From the NCBI GenBank assembly GCA_013396655.1, contig WBMV01003343.1, positions 504,280 to 568,279 on the forward strand: a stretch of DNA of 64,000 nucleotides, read 5' to 3'. Numbering within the stretch: the stretch's first letter is position 1; each line of letters starts with the position of its first letter. The stretch comes from Campylorhamphus procurvoides. Taxonomy: Eukaryota > Chordata > Aves > Passeriformes > Dendrocolaptidae. Shown in pieces: positions 1 to 12,755 of this stretch. The translations under genes and the position numbers were made by a program. The notes beneath the pieces are model-generated. The model was not told the DNA's origin. It ran no database searches and saw only the letters and a list, made by a program, of their open reading frames with translations.

Positions 1-2442
1 CAAAGCAGCATTTTAGTGATGGTGTACAGAAGAACATACTGGAAAGGTTCCTTTCAATTATAGCATTTTGATTTGACAGAACAAAGTTTGTCTTTTGCAG
101 ACTGTGGATTGCTAGCTAGAAATATATTAACTTTTGGGAGAAGAAATTTCTGTCATATCATTCTAATGTTTGTCAACTACTTGATGTCTCTAATGGGATA
201 ATATAAACTTATGTGAATGGTCATATCTTCACTGAAAACATTGGTTATCTGTTAAACACTAAAAATACCCAAAGGACCAATTTTTAGCAAGAAGGATAGC
301 AGAGTGATTTTCAAGGCAGGCCCCAAATACTTTGGACTGCACAGCATGAGCTGGTGCAGGTTTATTCTTTCCACTTCCACAAGTTATTTAATGTACTAAC
401 TGGGCAATCTCTGGTTATCCTGCATTAGGTATTTTACCATTTTCTAAAATAAAGATTAGAATCTGAATCAGATGTTCATCTTTTCATCACCCTTTTCCAC
501 ATTCCACTGAAATCATTAGTATTTTAGTACCAGTAGCTGTGGCACGACTTGGTCTGCCATATGTGTGAGGTCCACTGAAAATGCATAGTTTGGAATTAAC
601 TGCAGATTATTGCAGAATGGGGTTTTATCTGTTAACAGCTACCCAAATATTTTATGTATGCAGATGTCATTGGCATATGCCTTTAGGCATATACATATTG
701 ATGCATACCTAGATAGATACGTATAAACCTAAATAGCTTGAAACCTTTGGCAGAACATAAAAATGAATAGTGAAAGCTCCAGAATTTTGATGCGAACCAG
801 GGTTTTAGAGAACTCAAATCCAAGAATATATGCACCATAACAACACAAACTGATCACTTTACATATAGCATTTATTTGCAAAGTTCTATTGGAATAAAAC
901 ATGCAAATTAAGACAACGTATCACAGAACACTAAGATGTAAATAGAGATAAATGGAGAAAGTATAGAGAAATACTTAAAAAGAAAATAAAATGGTTGCCA
1001 AAGGACAGCAGAAAGTGAGAGAGAGACATAAACTAAGCTAATAACTTTAAGAAAAGAATCACAAAGGATGTTGTGGACATCTTGATAAAGACTCCCTAAA
1101 GGTACAGGGAGAGGAAAAATATGATATAAGGAGGAAAATTTTCAGACAATAAAGTTGTCAGACGTAAGAGATCTCAACCAACAAAATATCTAGACAGAAA
1201 TTTCATAGATTGCAAGTCAACTATAGTATTAAAATACATTATGTTAGACTGCACCTTCAGTTACAGAAAGTACCAGATACAAATTTACAACAGACAAGAT
1301 TCAGACAGGAAATATAAGGATAAAATACCTATCTCATTGCCACAACAAAATTGAATGAATGGCATTTATTTCTGCATAGACCTAACAGACTTTCAAAAAG
1401 CATCTAATAGAATACATGGAATAAATTTAGATAAATTCTTGGACAATAAGGGAAATCTACCTTTTAAACACTGAACACTGGTGTTCACTGATGAACAAGA
1501 ATTTTGAGCACTGAGGAAAAAACAAACAAAAAAAAACAAGCACAAAAATCAATCAAACAAACAAACCAGCCAAACAAGAAAAACTCCTAAAAAACCCAAA
1601 GAAGTTCAGTACTTCCAGTGTCTTGGCAACAAAAATAATAAAATGGATGCAATGGGTAATGAAATTAAGGTCAGAATACCAATGAACACATAAATCTTTG
1701 TAATCCTTAATCCAGCTAGACAAAAATAAATCCTCTGGATACTAAAGCATGAATATTCAATGAAATATAAAGACAAATGTTCCATGTAGAATTTCAAACT
1801 GCAGACTTAATGGTATTCTTCAATAAGATCCTCACAAACTGTTTTTTTCAAAGAAATTTTCAGTATCTGATTGCCAGGACAAACTTTATGAGAAAAGGCA
1901 AAAAATAAAGCCATTTGGGATCAGAAATAACTTATCAAAATTTCAATATTTGGAATTCCTATAAGCACTAATAAGACTCACCTATGACAAGAGTATTAAA
2001 TGAAGAACACTGAAGTGGAAATAATCCGTTCTGAAGATTTAAAATAGAAGCTTCTTAGAAAACAATTAAGATGACAGAGATGATTACAAAAGACAAAGAT
2101 AAAATAGCAAAACAGTCTCAACTGCACTCCAAAGTTTTTCTAGAAGACTAAATGGACAAATTAACATTTCCTGCATTCTAAGGTGCATCTTGCGGTTGGT
2201 GTTTTGAACACATTATAATTCCTTCCTGATCCCACAATGGGTCTTGATGACTGCAAAATCACTCCAAAAACATACTTCTGTTGTCTGGTTATCTACATAA
2301 AAATAAGTATTATAAAACCAAGATGGTGCTTCCCTGGGTATGAGAAATAAAGACATTTAAAATCTCAGAAATTTAGAGGAGAGGGGCAAGGTGTCTTGAA
2401 GTCTATGAAAGGGAGGATATAAAGAGGTTTGAACACGCTACA
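1..2442. other. Unique AT-rich DNA, no gene seen
   Basis: No convincing gene, exon or repeat boundary is visible here. Both strands are closed by frequent stops; the best open frames are about 60 codons and not protein-like. An A/C-rich low-complexity patch lies at about 1516-1590. A stretch around 1330-1450 faintly resembles the reverse-transcriptase region of an old CR1, but too weakly to annotate. Confidence 0.6.
1516..1590. repeat. A/C-rich low-complexity tract
   Basis: The plus strand is built from runs of A broken by single C residues, in the pattern AAAC and AAAAC, with no fixed period. It could be a decayed poly(A) tail or simple low-complexity DNA. No source element was recognised beside it. 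Confidence 0.6.
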
Positions 2443-2600
2443 CAGAATCACAGGATATGCTGACTGGAAGGAACCCATGAGGATCATCAAGCCCAACTCC
2501 TGGCCCTCCATAGGATCATCCCCAAGAGTCATACCATGTGCCTGAGAGTGTCATCAGTGTCAACACTGAAGCACCCTGCCCACCCCTGTCAAATATTGCC
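2443..2600 (-). mobile_element. CR1 LINE 3' end fragment
   Basis: The plus strand opens with CAGAATCACAGGATAT, continues into GGAAGGAACCCATGAGGATC and CAACTCCTGGCCCTCC, then ACCATGTGCCTGAGAG. This is the reverse complement of the avian CR1 3' UTR in its usual order, so the element lies on the minus strand. Only about 150 bp of the 3' end is present, which fits the usual 5' truncation of CR1 during target-primed reverse transcription. The right boundary is blurred after about 2590. It does not encode anything. Confidence 0.85.
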
Positions 2601-2759
2601 TCCTGACTGGAATTTGGATTGTAACAGGAACTTGACATAAGACCATTGTCCAATTATCTCAGGTCTAAGGAGAAGTAAACAAAGCTCAGGAGAGAGGAAC
2701 GTATCCACAAAGAAAGCCAAACTCAGGGGCTGTGCTAAGAATCTTCCCTAGCTGGGCTC

Positions 2760-3285
2760 AGTGGGTGGAGGAGGAGGGTTTTGGGGGTGTGATGGCAAAA
2801 TCGCTTCACACCAAACAGGAGTAAACACCCACTGCAGGAAGACCACATACACATGGGACATTCATGAGAGGCAGCTGAGAAGGGGTCATAAGATGCCAAA
2901 GACACCCAAAATGTTCCCCAAACTCATTCCTGAGGCCTTCCACCACCAGAGGCATGTGCATGATCCAAGTAACACAACAAATCCAGAGCCTGTAAAGCTT
3001 CCCCCTCGCAGGGGAGCTGCCCGAGCATCCTCTGAACATATATTAATCCATTGGACTCTTTGTTTTGGGGGACCCTCACCACATAGAAGACTAGAAGAAG
3101 AGGACCTACAGGACACTTTAAGGTTCCATGAAATGCTGAAATTTTATCTACTTAATCTCTCTATATCACTCTCTTTCTTCCCCACCCTCTTTTTTTTCCT
3201 ATGTCTTTCTCCCTCTCTCTGCTTCACATTTACTGTTAAATAAAAATCCATACTATTGATATCAACATATGGTCTCATTTGCACC
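2760..3285 (+). mobile_element. Decayed ERV LTR (same family as 38.1 kb)
   Basis: The right half has the order expected of a retroviral LTR: a pyrimidine-rich tract (3155-3225), an AATAAA polyadenylation signal at 3239-3244, and the word TTGATATCAACAT at 3256-3268. The LTR at 38.1-38.75 kb has the same three parts in the same order, with the identical 13-base word after its AATAAA. The left boundary near 2760 is a guess from the rise in GC. A 160-codon plus-strand frame runs through it (2761-3243), but its composition follows the LTR and it shows no domain, so I do not call it a gene. No target-site duplication was found. From memory the tract resembles an avian ERVL- or ERVK-type LTR; the family should be checked with a repeat library. 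Confidence 0.55.
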
Positions 3286-6200
3286 TTAATTCAGGCAGAG
3301 TCATGTCTCTAATAATTTTAATAACCAGATCTTAAAATCCTTTCAGCAAAGAAATTTATGTTAATGCCCAATCTAAACCTCCCCTATACTATTCCATATT
3401 GCAAAATTTTGTCCTCTTGCCACTGTAGGGCAGTATTTGTGATCCCACATCCTATCTGCCAGCAGTGAGCCACCTACTGTGTCTGAAGAACAGGAGAGCT
3501 GCCTCGGTACTGCAAGCAAAGGCTCCTGGGAATGTCTTTGTAAAACCTCATTTTAATAACTCAACATACCTTTCAGTATCAAAAATGGTGGTAAAAAAAT
3601 AACTTGATGGCAACTCCACCGAGGGGCTCTTTATACCGTGGCAACATGGATCTGAGAATTCAATCTGATGCTTTTATTTCCAAGATCTTCCTTTGAGTAA
3701 TCAGTGTCTGCACTGAGTGTATTTATGATTAATTTTTTCCTCTGTTCTACTTTCCTAGATGTGTTGCAGACACTTTTCTGTTATTCTGTTATCTTTTAAC
3801 AGCTTCTCTGTGTCCCCTGTTCCATTTGTTTTCAAATTAAGTTCATGTTCATTCTAGTAAAGGGTGAGCTCCTGATATATGACTGTGCTTAACCTGAATA
3901 TCATCAGTATCAACTTCTTGAAAAGCTATTTCAGAGGAGAAGGGAGACCAATGTGACACTGGAATTCTGGTTCACTGGAAATCAGGATGATAACAGTGCC
4001 ACCAACACTATGCTTTTCTTGTAATAATTTCTTATTACTGTCAGAGTTATTGATGCATGCAGAAGAAAAATAAAAAGATGATGAATTAATAGCACTGACA
4101 GAGCTCATAGAACAGCAAGCAGATTCCACCTGCTAGTCTTAATCAGATATTTTTCAGACAACATAAAATAGAAAAACACTCAGAAATTGATCTTCCTGCC
4201 ATCATTAGCACTGATTTTTCAATTCTTGAAAAAGAAAGGGGAGAGCTATCTAGTTTTCAGCACTGCTCAAAGCAATATTATTTCTTTCTTCCTTCCCTCT
4301 CTCATTTTCCAGCAGTAGATTAATTTCATCTGTACAGTGCTAACTACTTTGCTTGCATTGTCAGGGAGTAATTCCCATACTGTCAAAAGTTTGTTTGGGA
4401 AGAAACCTTCCCGCTGTGCACCCAGCAGCAGTTGCAGATGTCCAGTACGCAGGAATCGCTCCTCTATTTCACCAGTTTCTGCTGCTTGGACACATCAGAC
4501 AGTATCACCCGGATTTATCACCCTGGATTTCCATTTCTTTGCTAGTGAGTCATCCCTATGGGAGAAACAGAGGACATATTTGCTTGGCTACAATCTCTCC
4601 TGATTGGCGCTAATGACATGTGCATGGTGTAAGGTGTATCAGTTCTTTCAGCCAAATCAAAGAAACTAGTATACAGGGATATATTTCTCATGAGTTAAGT
4701 ATACTATAGCTTATAAAATGCATTTCTGCAAAAACACAGGAAGATCTGGGGAGACCACTTCTCAGAGAAATCTCTGCCTAAATGTGGGGATCCATCTTTT
4801 CACAGCTTGCTGGGTGGAAATGAGCAGGGGCAGTACCAGTCTCTTCAAAAAGTAAACAGGATACACAATGGATAAAGCCAGCAAGCTCCACCAATGAGCA
4901 TCTCCAACAAGGCCACGCAGAGAGTGTGGTATAATAAGCCACACTAATAACTGGCTGGAAAATACTCTCTCATAGGTTCCTCTAGCATTAAAGTTTAACT
5001 CTCCTTTCACTTCTAATAGATTTTAATAAAAGTTTGTACCTTACTGTTTATTATTTTGTTTTTCTTATCTTTTTGTTTTACCACATCGTTATGCAGCTTA
5101 TAACGTGCATAGCAAAACCAAGTGTCTCTTTCTGATTTCATGAATACCAAGAGGAGTGTTTTCCTAAGCAATTAGTAATCATACTAAGACACAGTTCCAC
5201 TCATTATTATACAAAGTCAGGCTGAGAAAATATTTGAAATGCAAAGTATATTCACTACTAAATTTACAAAAAGACATAATAGCAGGATAGTAAGCATGTG
5301 GTATGTATATTTAGTATTTATTATAGAAATTTATTGCATATAAATTATAAGAAAGTACCAGATGCATCTAATAAACATGAATGAGGAAGGTTTCCTATGC
5401 CCAGAGTTATATATGATGCTGTCTTACAGCTCTCTGGTTGAAAACACTGTATGAAAATCACTTCACCTTGTTTAATTGGAACTGGATCCTCTAAATCTTC
5501 TATTCTGAGTTAACCAACCAGACTTAAACAAGCTTCTATGTGGAAAAGTTTCTGGTGGAAAACTTCAGAAAATAATAGAAACTCTAATAAGAGCTGAAGA
5601 AGGAAATCAAAGTACCAGCAAAGAAGGAAATTCAGCATCCCTGGTAATTTGAGAAACAAAAATCACAATTATTTACTTTGTGTTTGGGATCAGCTGACAT
5701 CTGCGCATGGTTTAAATGAACATGGGGGAAAACCCCCTAATTCTCCACACAAGAAGAAAAATGCAGTTTTTACTACTTACTTAACATTCTGAGAATGAGA
5801 AAAAGAAGAATACATTTTCAGCAGAAGTACATTATTCAACTACAGTTCTTCCACTATAGAAACACATCATAATGAATACATTACATTTTGACTTAAATAT
5901 TATTTTCAAGTTCTGCCTTTAATTTTTTATTATTAAAAAGCACAATGCAAAATATTATCATAATCCTTAGGCACCAGATCTTAGAAATACGAAAAGGGAA
6001 TGTCACCTAAAAACCAAAATGCCTCCCCTAGCCATATTATATGTATGAGGAATGAAGTAAAAATAATGCTTTGGTTTCCCCCATAAAATACAAATAGATT
6101 TTATAAAAGGATAACCTATACACTTTTACAAAGAAAGAAACAACCTCTATGGAAAAGTGCTACAGGATTATCAGGAAGTTTAGTCATTGTTGCTAGTGAC

Positions 6201-8890
6201 TGAACCAATGAGAATTAGGGGGTAAAACCAAATAGATTTCTGGACACTTGATAGGGAATTTTTAGGTCAATTCATGTATTTGGGCAAATGAACAACATTG
6301 TCATATTTTCTCTTTTTTTTAAAATTGTATTTTATTTCTTCTGTGCTTTTTTTTTACTCTAACATTTTTAAGAAGTAGTTTAGTTTCAGTAGGTTTAACA
6401 GTGAAATTAATTGTCACCAAAAGAAATAGACATTTATGTAAACAGTCTATATGGTAGATTAACAGCAGCACATCCTCTGCCTAGCCTTTATCTTCTAAAG
6501 ACAATGACAGCTTAGCATTATAGTCACAAATGAAATAAAGCCAGCTCTACTCACCAATTTATGACTACTTTTAGCAATTTCAGCTGCTACTTTGACTGAA
6601 TGCCATTTGTCACATATCACAAGCATTCCTGACACTCACACTCACTTAAAGGGAAAATAATTTTCCCACGCCCATTCACTTTTCAGGCTGGATAATAGCT
6701 TAGATTGCTTGTCAAAAAGTTCCTTCTGAGCCACTCTTTGGTTCTGATGGCAAGAAGGCAGCATGAAAGAAGTAGCAGAAATCCTAAACCTGGAATCACT
6801 GAACTACTTTTGTTTAGGATGCACAAAACACTTGAACTGCTTATTTCAAGTCAGCTACATGATGCTGATTTTCAAGTGAACAGCAGTTCAACTTAAAACA
6901 GTAAATGAATACATAGAAGAAAGTTTTCTGAAACAAATATTACCACAAGTCTGTTCATATTGTTATGATTTTATTGCAAAACAATGCACTGATTTTTACC
7001 TCCATTCCCTTTGATAACCTTCATGTTGCTGAAAGGTGGAACTTAAGAAAGCCCAGGACCCTCTGGAGTCACTTCTTTCAACGGTTTCAGAGAAATAAAA
7101 CCAAACAGAAGAAACTATTGGATGGCTACCTGAGCTTTCCCCCCCACAATCTCATTTGGAAACTTCACCGACAGCTTTTTCATTTCTTGGGGAAGCGCTA
7201 AGGTTACAAGTCAAGATAACATTTCCAGCCATACCTCCTTCAGAGTGTGCTTTTCACAAGTCTCTGCTGCTCTAAGTGATTAGTCCTCACCACAGCAGTA
7301 TAGGGGACAGCTGGCCTTTTCTTAGCCTCCTTGACCCTGCAGCTGATGCTCATTAAGACTAAAGGTGCAAATAATATTGTTAGCAAAAGAACTTTATAAT
7401 GATTGGATCCACCAGGAAAGGGCTTCTAGAAAATACCACTGGGAACCTCTTGATAAGTAAAGCACATAATAAGTAATGGTATTTGACATTCATAATATCA
7501 TTCATAGAGTATCATCAGGTATCTTATCTGATGATTTTGAACAATTAAAGTGCAAATGCAACCACCATGTGAATAATGGGATTGCAAATCCACGGAATCA
7601 ATAACGCAAGTTTAGGCGCAAAGCATGAATACCATGTTAAGCTATGCTCACATGAAACTTGCAGATTTCCACAGACCCACTCCTTCCTTGTAAATCCTTA
7701 AATGCCTCACATATAAATTCCAACTAAAAAAAGAACATGCTGCACATCATAAATGCGTGCATACTGCAGCTGCATCCCATTCTTCCAAGCTGACTTGAAG
7801 TCTTTAGCTAATTAACTTTCCAGAAGCCTGTGAAGTCCAGAGGTATTCAAGTGATATTGTTGATAACACACCAATTATGATGTAAATTACAAAGATGTGA
7901 GGTTAGGAACTGGAAAGAAGTGGACTTACTTTGTCCTTATTACAATGGGTTATTAGTAAAGAGCTGACTTATATATGACAGATTGTATTTCACTTCCTAC
8001 CAATCTTCTGAGATGGGCATTTTATCTGAGATACAATGTCAGGGCTGTTAATTGCTGTGAAGTGCAGAAGCACAGAAGTTCAGCTAGGAACACTGCACAT
8101 TCTGATTCATGAATATGAAAGCAGAGACTGAAGTAAGTGATAAATGACCCATCTACTGCTAAATGCTGGTAATCTTCATATTGATGCAAGAATCTGCTCA
8201 GAATCTGAAATTTATAAGATCTACAAGCTAAAGATGCATGTTATGGTTTTTGACTTCCTTTGTTACAGCTTAGTTTTGAACTCTGTAGAAACCTGAGTCC
8301 TGAAAGGATGATTCATACCCCAGCTGGAAAACACATAGCTACATAATGCATTTTCTGTTTTCCAGTACAGATTCTGATATCATTGTGGGCAGGCAATATC
8401 AAACATGCTTACTCTAAACGGCTGATCTTGGAGCAGAACAGACTGAAATAAAATACTGTATTGTCTACACAAGTGCAATGATTTGTCACCATTTCACACT
8501 CAAATTTTACCTTGCAAATACTTGGAAGAAAAAAATATTAGTTTTCTGATGTTTGGGATTCTTTTCTCTGTAGTAAAACTATATCACAGGGATAACATTT
8601 TCTGCAATTGACGAATCAGAGAGGACAGTTTTCCATACTGTTCAAATTTGAACTCCTTTCTTCCATGTCCAGAAATGTCAGTTTCATGCCCATAAGTTTT
8701 CATTACTGGAAAACACAACCACCATAAAACACTTCGAATACATTTTATTTTAATATCTACCACTACTTTTAAAATTGTAGCATCTAGGATCTAGCTGAAA
8801 CTAGGACCCATTCTGGAAGAACTTGGGACATACACCTATGAAGAGGCAATTACTGTCCTGATAGTTTTATCTTTCAGGCAGGTAAGGTTT
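3286..8890. other. Unique AT-rich DNA, no gene seen
   Basis: No repeat of a recognised family and no exon that I can support. A locally richer piece at about 4330-4620 keeps two overlapping plus frames open for 86 and 88 codons and follows a pyrimidine tract ending in CAG at 4313, but the frames close immediately after that acceptor and resemble no known protein. The frame at 6965-7201 is likewise unrecognised. Confidence 0.55.
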
Positions 8891-8950
8891 AGATTAACAG
8901 ATTAGAATTAAATTTAGAATTAAATTAATCAGATTAACAGGTTAGAATTA
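8891..8950. repeat. 20-bp direct repeat, two copies
   Basis: The word AGATTAACAGATTAGAATTA at 8891-8910 recurs at 8931-8950 with one change (A to G at position 11). Between them sits a further partial copy of TTAGAATTAAAT. This looks like a small local duplication in AT-rich DNA and has no coding content. Confidence 0.8.
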
Positions 8951-11205
8951 GACTTTGTGTCTTTATTGTAACAGGCTCAAAGTCAAGGTGGTAAGAGATT
9001 AAATCATCAGCAAGGCTGACTGTGTGGAGTGGAAGCAGAATTCACCTTCTTTCATGATTTCAGTAAGTATCTTCTAAAAATGTCATGTTTTGCTTGAGCC
9101 TCCCACCAGTGAAGACTCTAGAAAGCAAGATCCATGTTAAAAATATCTATATAGAGAGGAATTAATGGAAAATTAGATGATTCCTAGTCTTTGTGACTCG
9201 GGAAGACAGACATCCCCTATGCCCTTCAGCTGAAATCACCCTTCTGTAACAGATGACACCGTAACAGTGACACGGCCACATTTCTGTACTAAATTTGCAG
9301 CCCATGCTATTGGAGTGAGAGATTTTTGCCCAAACAACTATAAATAAGTTTGCCCATATTTAATAAAATCCACCAAATTTTTAGGTAACTTGATTTGTGT
9401 ATTTCACACTCCATTCCATGTGTCATATATCTTTTCTACACTTCACATCACCAGCTAAAATTGAAACCTAATATATATTCATAAATTCAAACATGAGACC
9501 TGGGACAAACTCCCTAAATCCTGTGGTGGTGATAGTATTGTACAAACCCCCTAGATTTCTACTGAATAAAATAAAAAAATAGTACTACTTCCAACAATAT
9601 TCACCTTGATACTCAATTTTAATTTTTTTTTTTAAATTTCAATGTTCTACAGTACTTCATGGAGAAAATATGCCTTAAAAAGTAAGTAGAAGACAATCAG
9701 AAATTTTATTAGATGTACAGAGCCAGTTAGTACTTCATATACAGAAAAGGGCTGAGGAGACTGTAAAGCACACCGTTTGCTGGTTTCTCTCATGTCCGTA
9801 AGCAGCAAAGCAGTTCATCACCACTGATTTTGAAACCATTAATGTTTGCTAGAGAGTTAATCTTCTTTGGAATGGAAAACGTGACATTCCTCAGAAGAGT
9901 ATTCAGAGTAAGGCAACACTAAATTTCACTGTGTTTATATTCACTGCTTAACCTTTTCAAGGAATAAGTGTTGCTTTGTGTTGGATTTTTTTTTGTTTTC
10001 ATAAGTCAATCTGAACTGTGGTGTTCATTTGAAGGCAAGTTCTTAAAAATTCAGGGTAACTGGAACCCAGTTAAAAGTAATAGAATTGCAATATGATTAG
10101 ATTAGACATCATAATGGGATTCTCTAAGCAGTGAGAAAGAACCAGGTTACTAGTAAAGATTGTAAAAATTCTCACTGGAATTGTTTACAGACATGTGTCA
10201 GGTATGATTTAGGTAGTTTTGATACTACATTGAGGTAAGGAGATGTCTAGGATGACCTGATTTCTTTCAGTCCTATTATATTTTTAATATACCTGAACAG
10301 AATTGTAAATCGATAATTACCTTTGCAGAATGGCATATATGTAATATTGATATATTGTACTCAACTAGACTTATAAGAGATATTCAAAAGACAGCTCTGA
10401 TTTTGTTTAGCTATAGGTTTTTGCAATTTTTATCTACCATATAAGCAAAAGACTGACAAACAATTATTTATTACTTCTCCTATTAGTACCAACTCCTTTC
10501 TCCTTCTCCCTTCATTCTTCCACCGCTAAATGGTGAAACTGTTCCAGAAATAAGTAAATTTTCTCTACCATTCTTTAATTCTGACTCTTAAGAAGATTAA
10601 GAACTGCAGATATTCTCAGATCCAAAAGAACTTTATAGCTGTTATCATCAGAAAAGGACTGTAGTCCGTAAGAGATGAAGCAGCCCATCTTTACCAGGAA
10701 TCAGTGTCGTTTTCCATGCTTTCCAGCTTATAGTAAACCACACAAGAACACAGAGTGGGATAAACTGTGCATGAGGAAACCTCTTAAACACATTACCTGG
10801 TGTTTCTCTTGTGTCCAAAAGCAAAAATATTTCTATTTTCTGAACCATTTTCAGCAATATTTTGAATACCAGTTGTCCTTATCCCTGTAAGTCTTTTGTT
10901 AATTCTAGCTCTACTAAGCATACTTCTCTACCAATACATTATAACACCAAATTCCTTGAGTTAATTATACATTACATAAAATAATTTATTTTAAAATACT
11001 TTTATAAGTATTATAACTTAAATTCTTTCTGTCTCCTATTAAAAGGGACTGAACATAAGTTTCTGCCTGACCACCTTTTCTGCAACAGCTACTAATTCTT
11101 TCCTCTGATCTAAACATAACTTCAAAGTATTTAGCTTCATGCAGTTTTAGTTTATTTGACTCCAACTTCTACAAGAATTATGTTTCACTCTTTGGGCCTC
11201 ATTAT

Positions 11206-11302
11206 TGTGTTTGTTGGTTCAGGTTTTGGGGGTTTTTCTGTTTGTTTTGGGGATTTTTTTTGTTGGTTTTTTTTGGTTGGTTGGGGTTTTTTGAGGGTTG
11301 TA
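11206..11302. repeat. T/G-rich low-complexity tract
   Basis: The plus strand consists of runs of T and G (TTTTGGGG, TTGGTTGG and similar) with hardly any A or C for nearly 100 bases. There is no fixed repeat unit. Short G-runs are present on this strand, but they are too irregular for me to claim a four-run quadruplex with confidence. Confidence 0.7.
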
Positions 11303-11852
11303 GGAGCAAGAAAGGAATAGGGTGAGCAGAACCGGAGTCAATATTCCATACATTTTTTATTCTCTAACATCTCCTCTGTACTCTCCTCTGGATGTGATGG
11401 CACTTTCACACACATTGCTAAACACTGTATAGATGTTTCCATTGAAGTGTCCCCAATGACAGCTAGAGTTATATGTTTATTTTATGTTATATGAAATTAG
11501 TTCTGAAGTAAGATATATGAATGGTTCATACTTATTTTCACAATAAGACAGTAATCCTATAATTACTTCCACTCTTCATTCCTGTATCATCTATTATTTT
11601 TGCATTTCTTAGCCCTTTCTTCAAATGATTACAATATTTAAATTACTTCTAGAGCCACTCTTTTGCTCAAAGCTTTTATTAGAAATTGTAATAATTTAGT
11701 CATTCTTATAATTATTATTTACTTTTATTGCAGTAGTACCTAGGGATCCCAGACACTGACTCAAGTAGCTGTGCAGTCAGAAAAGAACAAGTAGTTCTCA
11801 CTTCAGACAGTTTTCAGATTAAAAGGAAATCAACCACTTTTTATAAAATTCA

Positions 11853-11876
11853 GTATTCTCAACTGTATTCTCAACT
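11853..11876. repeat. 12-bp perfect tandem duplication
   Basis: The 12-base unit GTATTCTCAACT occurs twice head to tail (11853-11864 and 11865-11876) with no mismatch. It is a small slippage-type duplication. Confidence 0.85.
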
Positions 11877-12707
11877 GTAAATAAATAAGGACAAATCTAC
11901 TACAGCTGCAGATTGTTGATGCAGCTGAGGTGAATTAAAGCATGCTCCCAAAAACTTTTCATTACAGCCTACTTTCTTCAACTCCCCTTTCCTTACTGTT
12001 CAGTGCTTCCTGGGGAACTAATGAAATCCTACCTAAACTAGTACTGTGAATTTTATGTGACAGATGGTATTTATATGCAAATAAATGTTTTCATTAATTC
12101 TTCTTTGTCAAGTCTGCATATTTAAAATTTACAGTCACACTTGGTCTGGTTCAGAATGCAATTTGAGTGCATTTTGGGTTTAGGAATCTGAGCTTTCATT
12201 AAAAAAGGAAAAGAAAAAAGCTCTACTCCTCACAGACATAACTAATCTCACCGAGATATGACACGAGAAGTTGATGTAAAGCCAATATTCATGCCTTTTT
12301 GTTTCCAAAGGGAAGCAACATAGTTATTCAAATTATAAGATCACTGATATGAATCTCAGCATTTGAATTGCACTTTAAAATGTTACTTTTTAGCATAAGG
12401 TCACTGTTCTACATAGAATTTCAACAGTCGTTTTGATTTCTTTGACATGAACAGGAGAAACTGAAGATGGTCCTAGAAATCACTCTATCTCACCAACTGT
12501 TCCAACTCTACCAGAGTAGACCATTCTTGGAAGGAGAACCAGCCTGTCCCTCCTGTCAAAGCAATGTTCCTGCTTAGCAAGTATTTAATAGTCAAAGACA
12601 AGGGTAAGAAAGATGGAATCTATGCCTCTATATTCATTGTATCATTGGCAAATTAAGCAGTCCTGCCTGCCTACCCTTGCTCAAGGCATTGCTTTTGAAC
12701 TTGCATT

Positions 12708-12755
12708 GAAAAATCACAGAGTTGGAAGGATCATTGAGTCCAACTCCTGGCCCTG
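12708..12755 (-). mobile_element. CR1 LINE 3' tail scrap
   Basis: About 45 bases match the reverse complement of the CR1 3' end: AAAATCACAGAGTTGGAAGG, then ATCATTGAGTCCAACTCCTG. Both flanks are unrelated. It is the shortest kind of 5'-truncated CR1 insertion, or a remnant of one. Confidence 0.75.

Larger units (their letters stand above)
8951..12707. other. Unique AT-rich DNA with simple-sequence patches
   Basis: No gene or recognised transposon. It contains a T/G-rich low-complexity patch at 11206-11302 and a short 12-bp tandem duplication at 11853-11876. The open frames near 10650-10890 on both strands overlap one another and show no known motif. Confidence 0.55.

Noticed and set aside
1320..1500. 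Faint resemblance to the reverse-transcriptase region of a plus-strand CR1
   Set aside because: Only a few short words agree, their order is not maintained and no tail follows.
2761..3243. 160-codon plus-strand frame
   Set aside because: It coincides with a decayed LTR, ends in that LTR's pyrimidine tract and polyadenylation signal, and has no domain.
4313..4613. Possible exon: pyrimidine tract ending in CAG followed by two overlapping 86-88-codon frames
   Set aside because: Both frames hit stops just after the acceptor (TAG at 4316-4318 and TAA at 4341-4343), and the translations match nothing recognisable.
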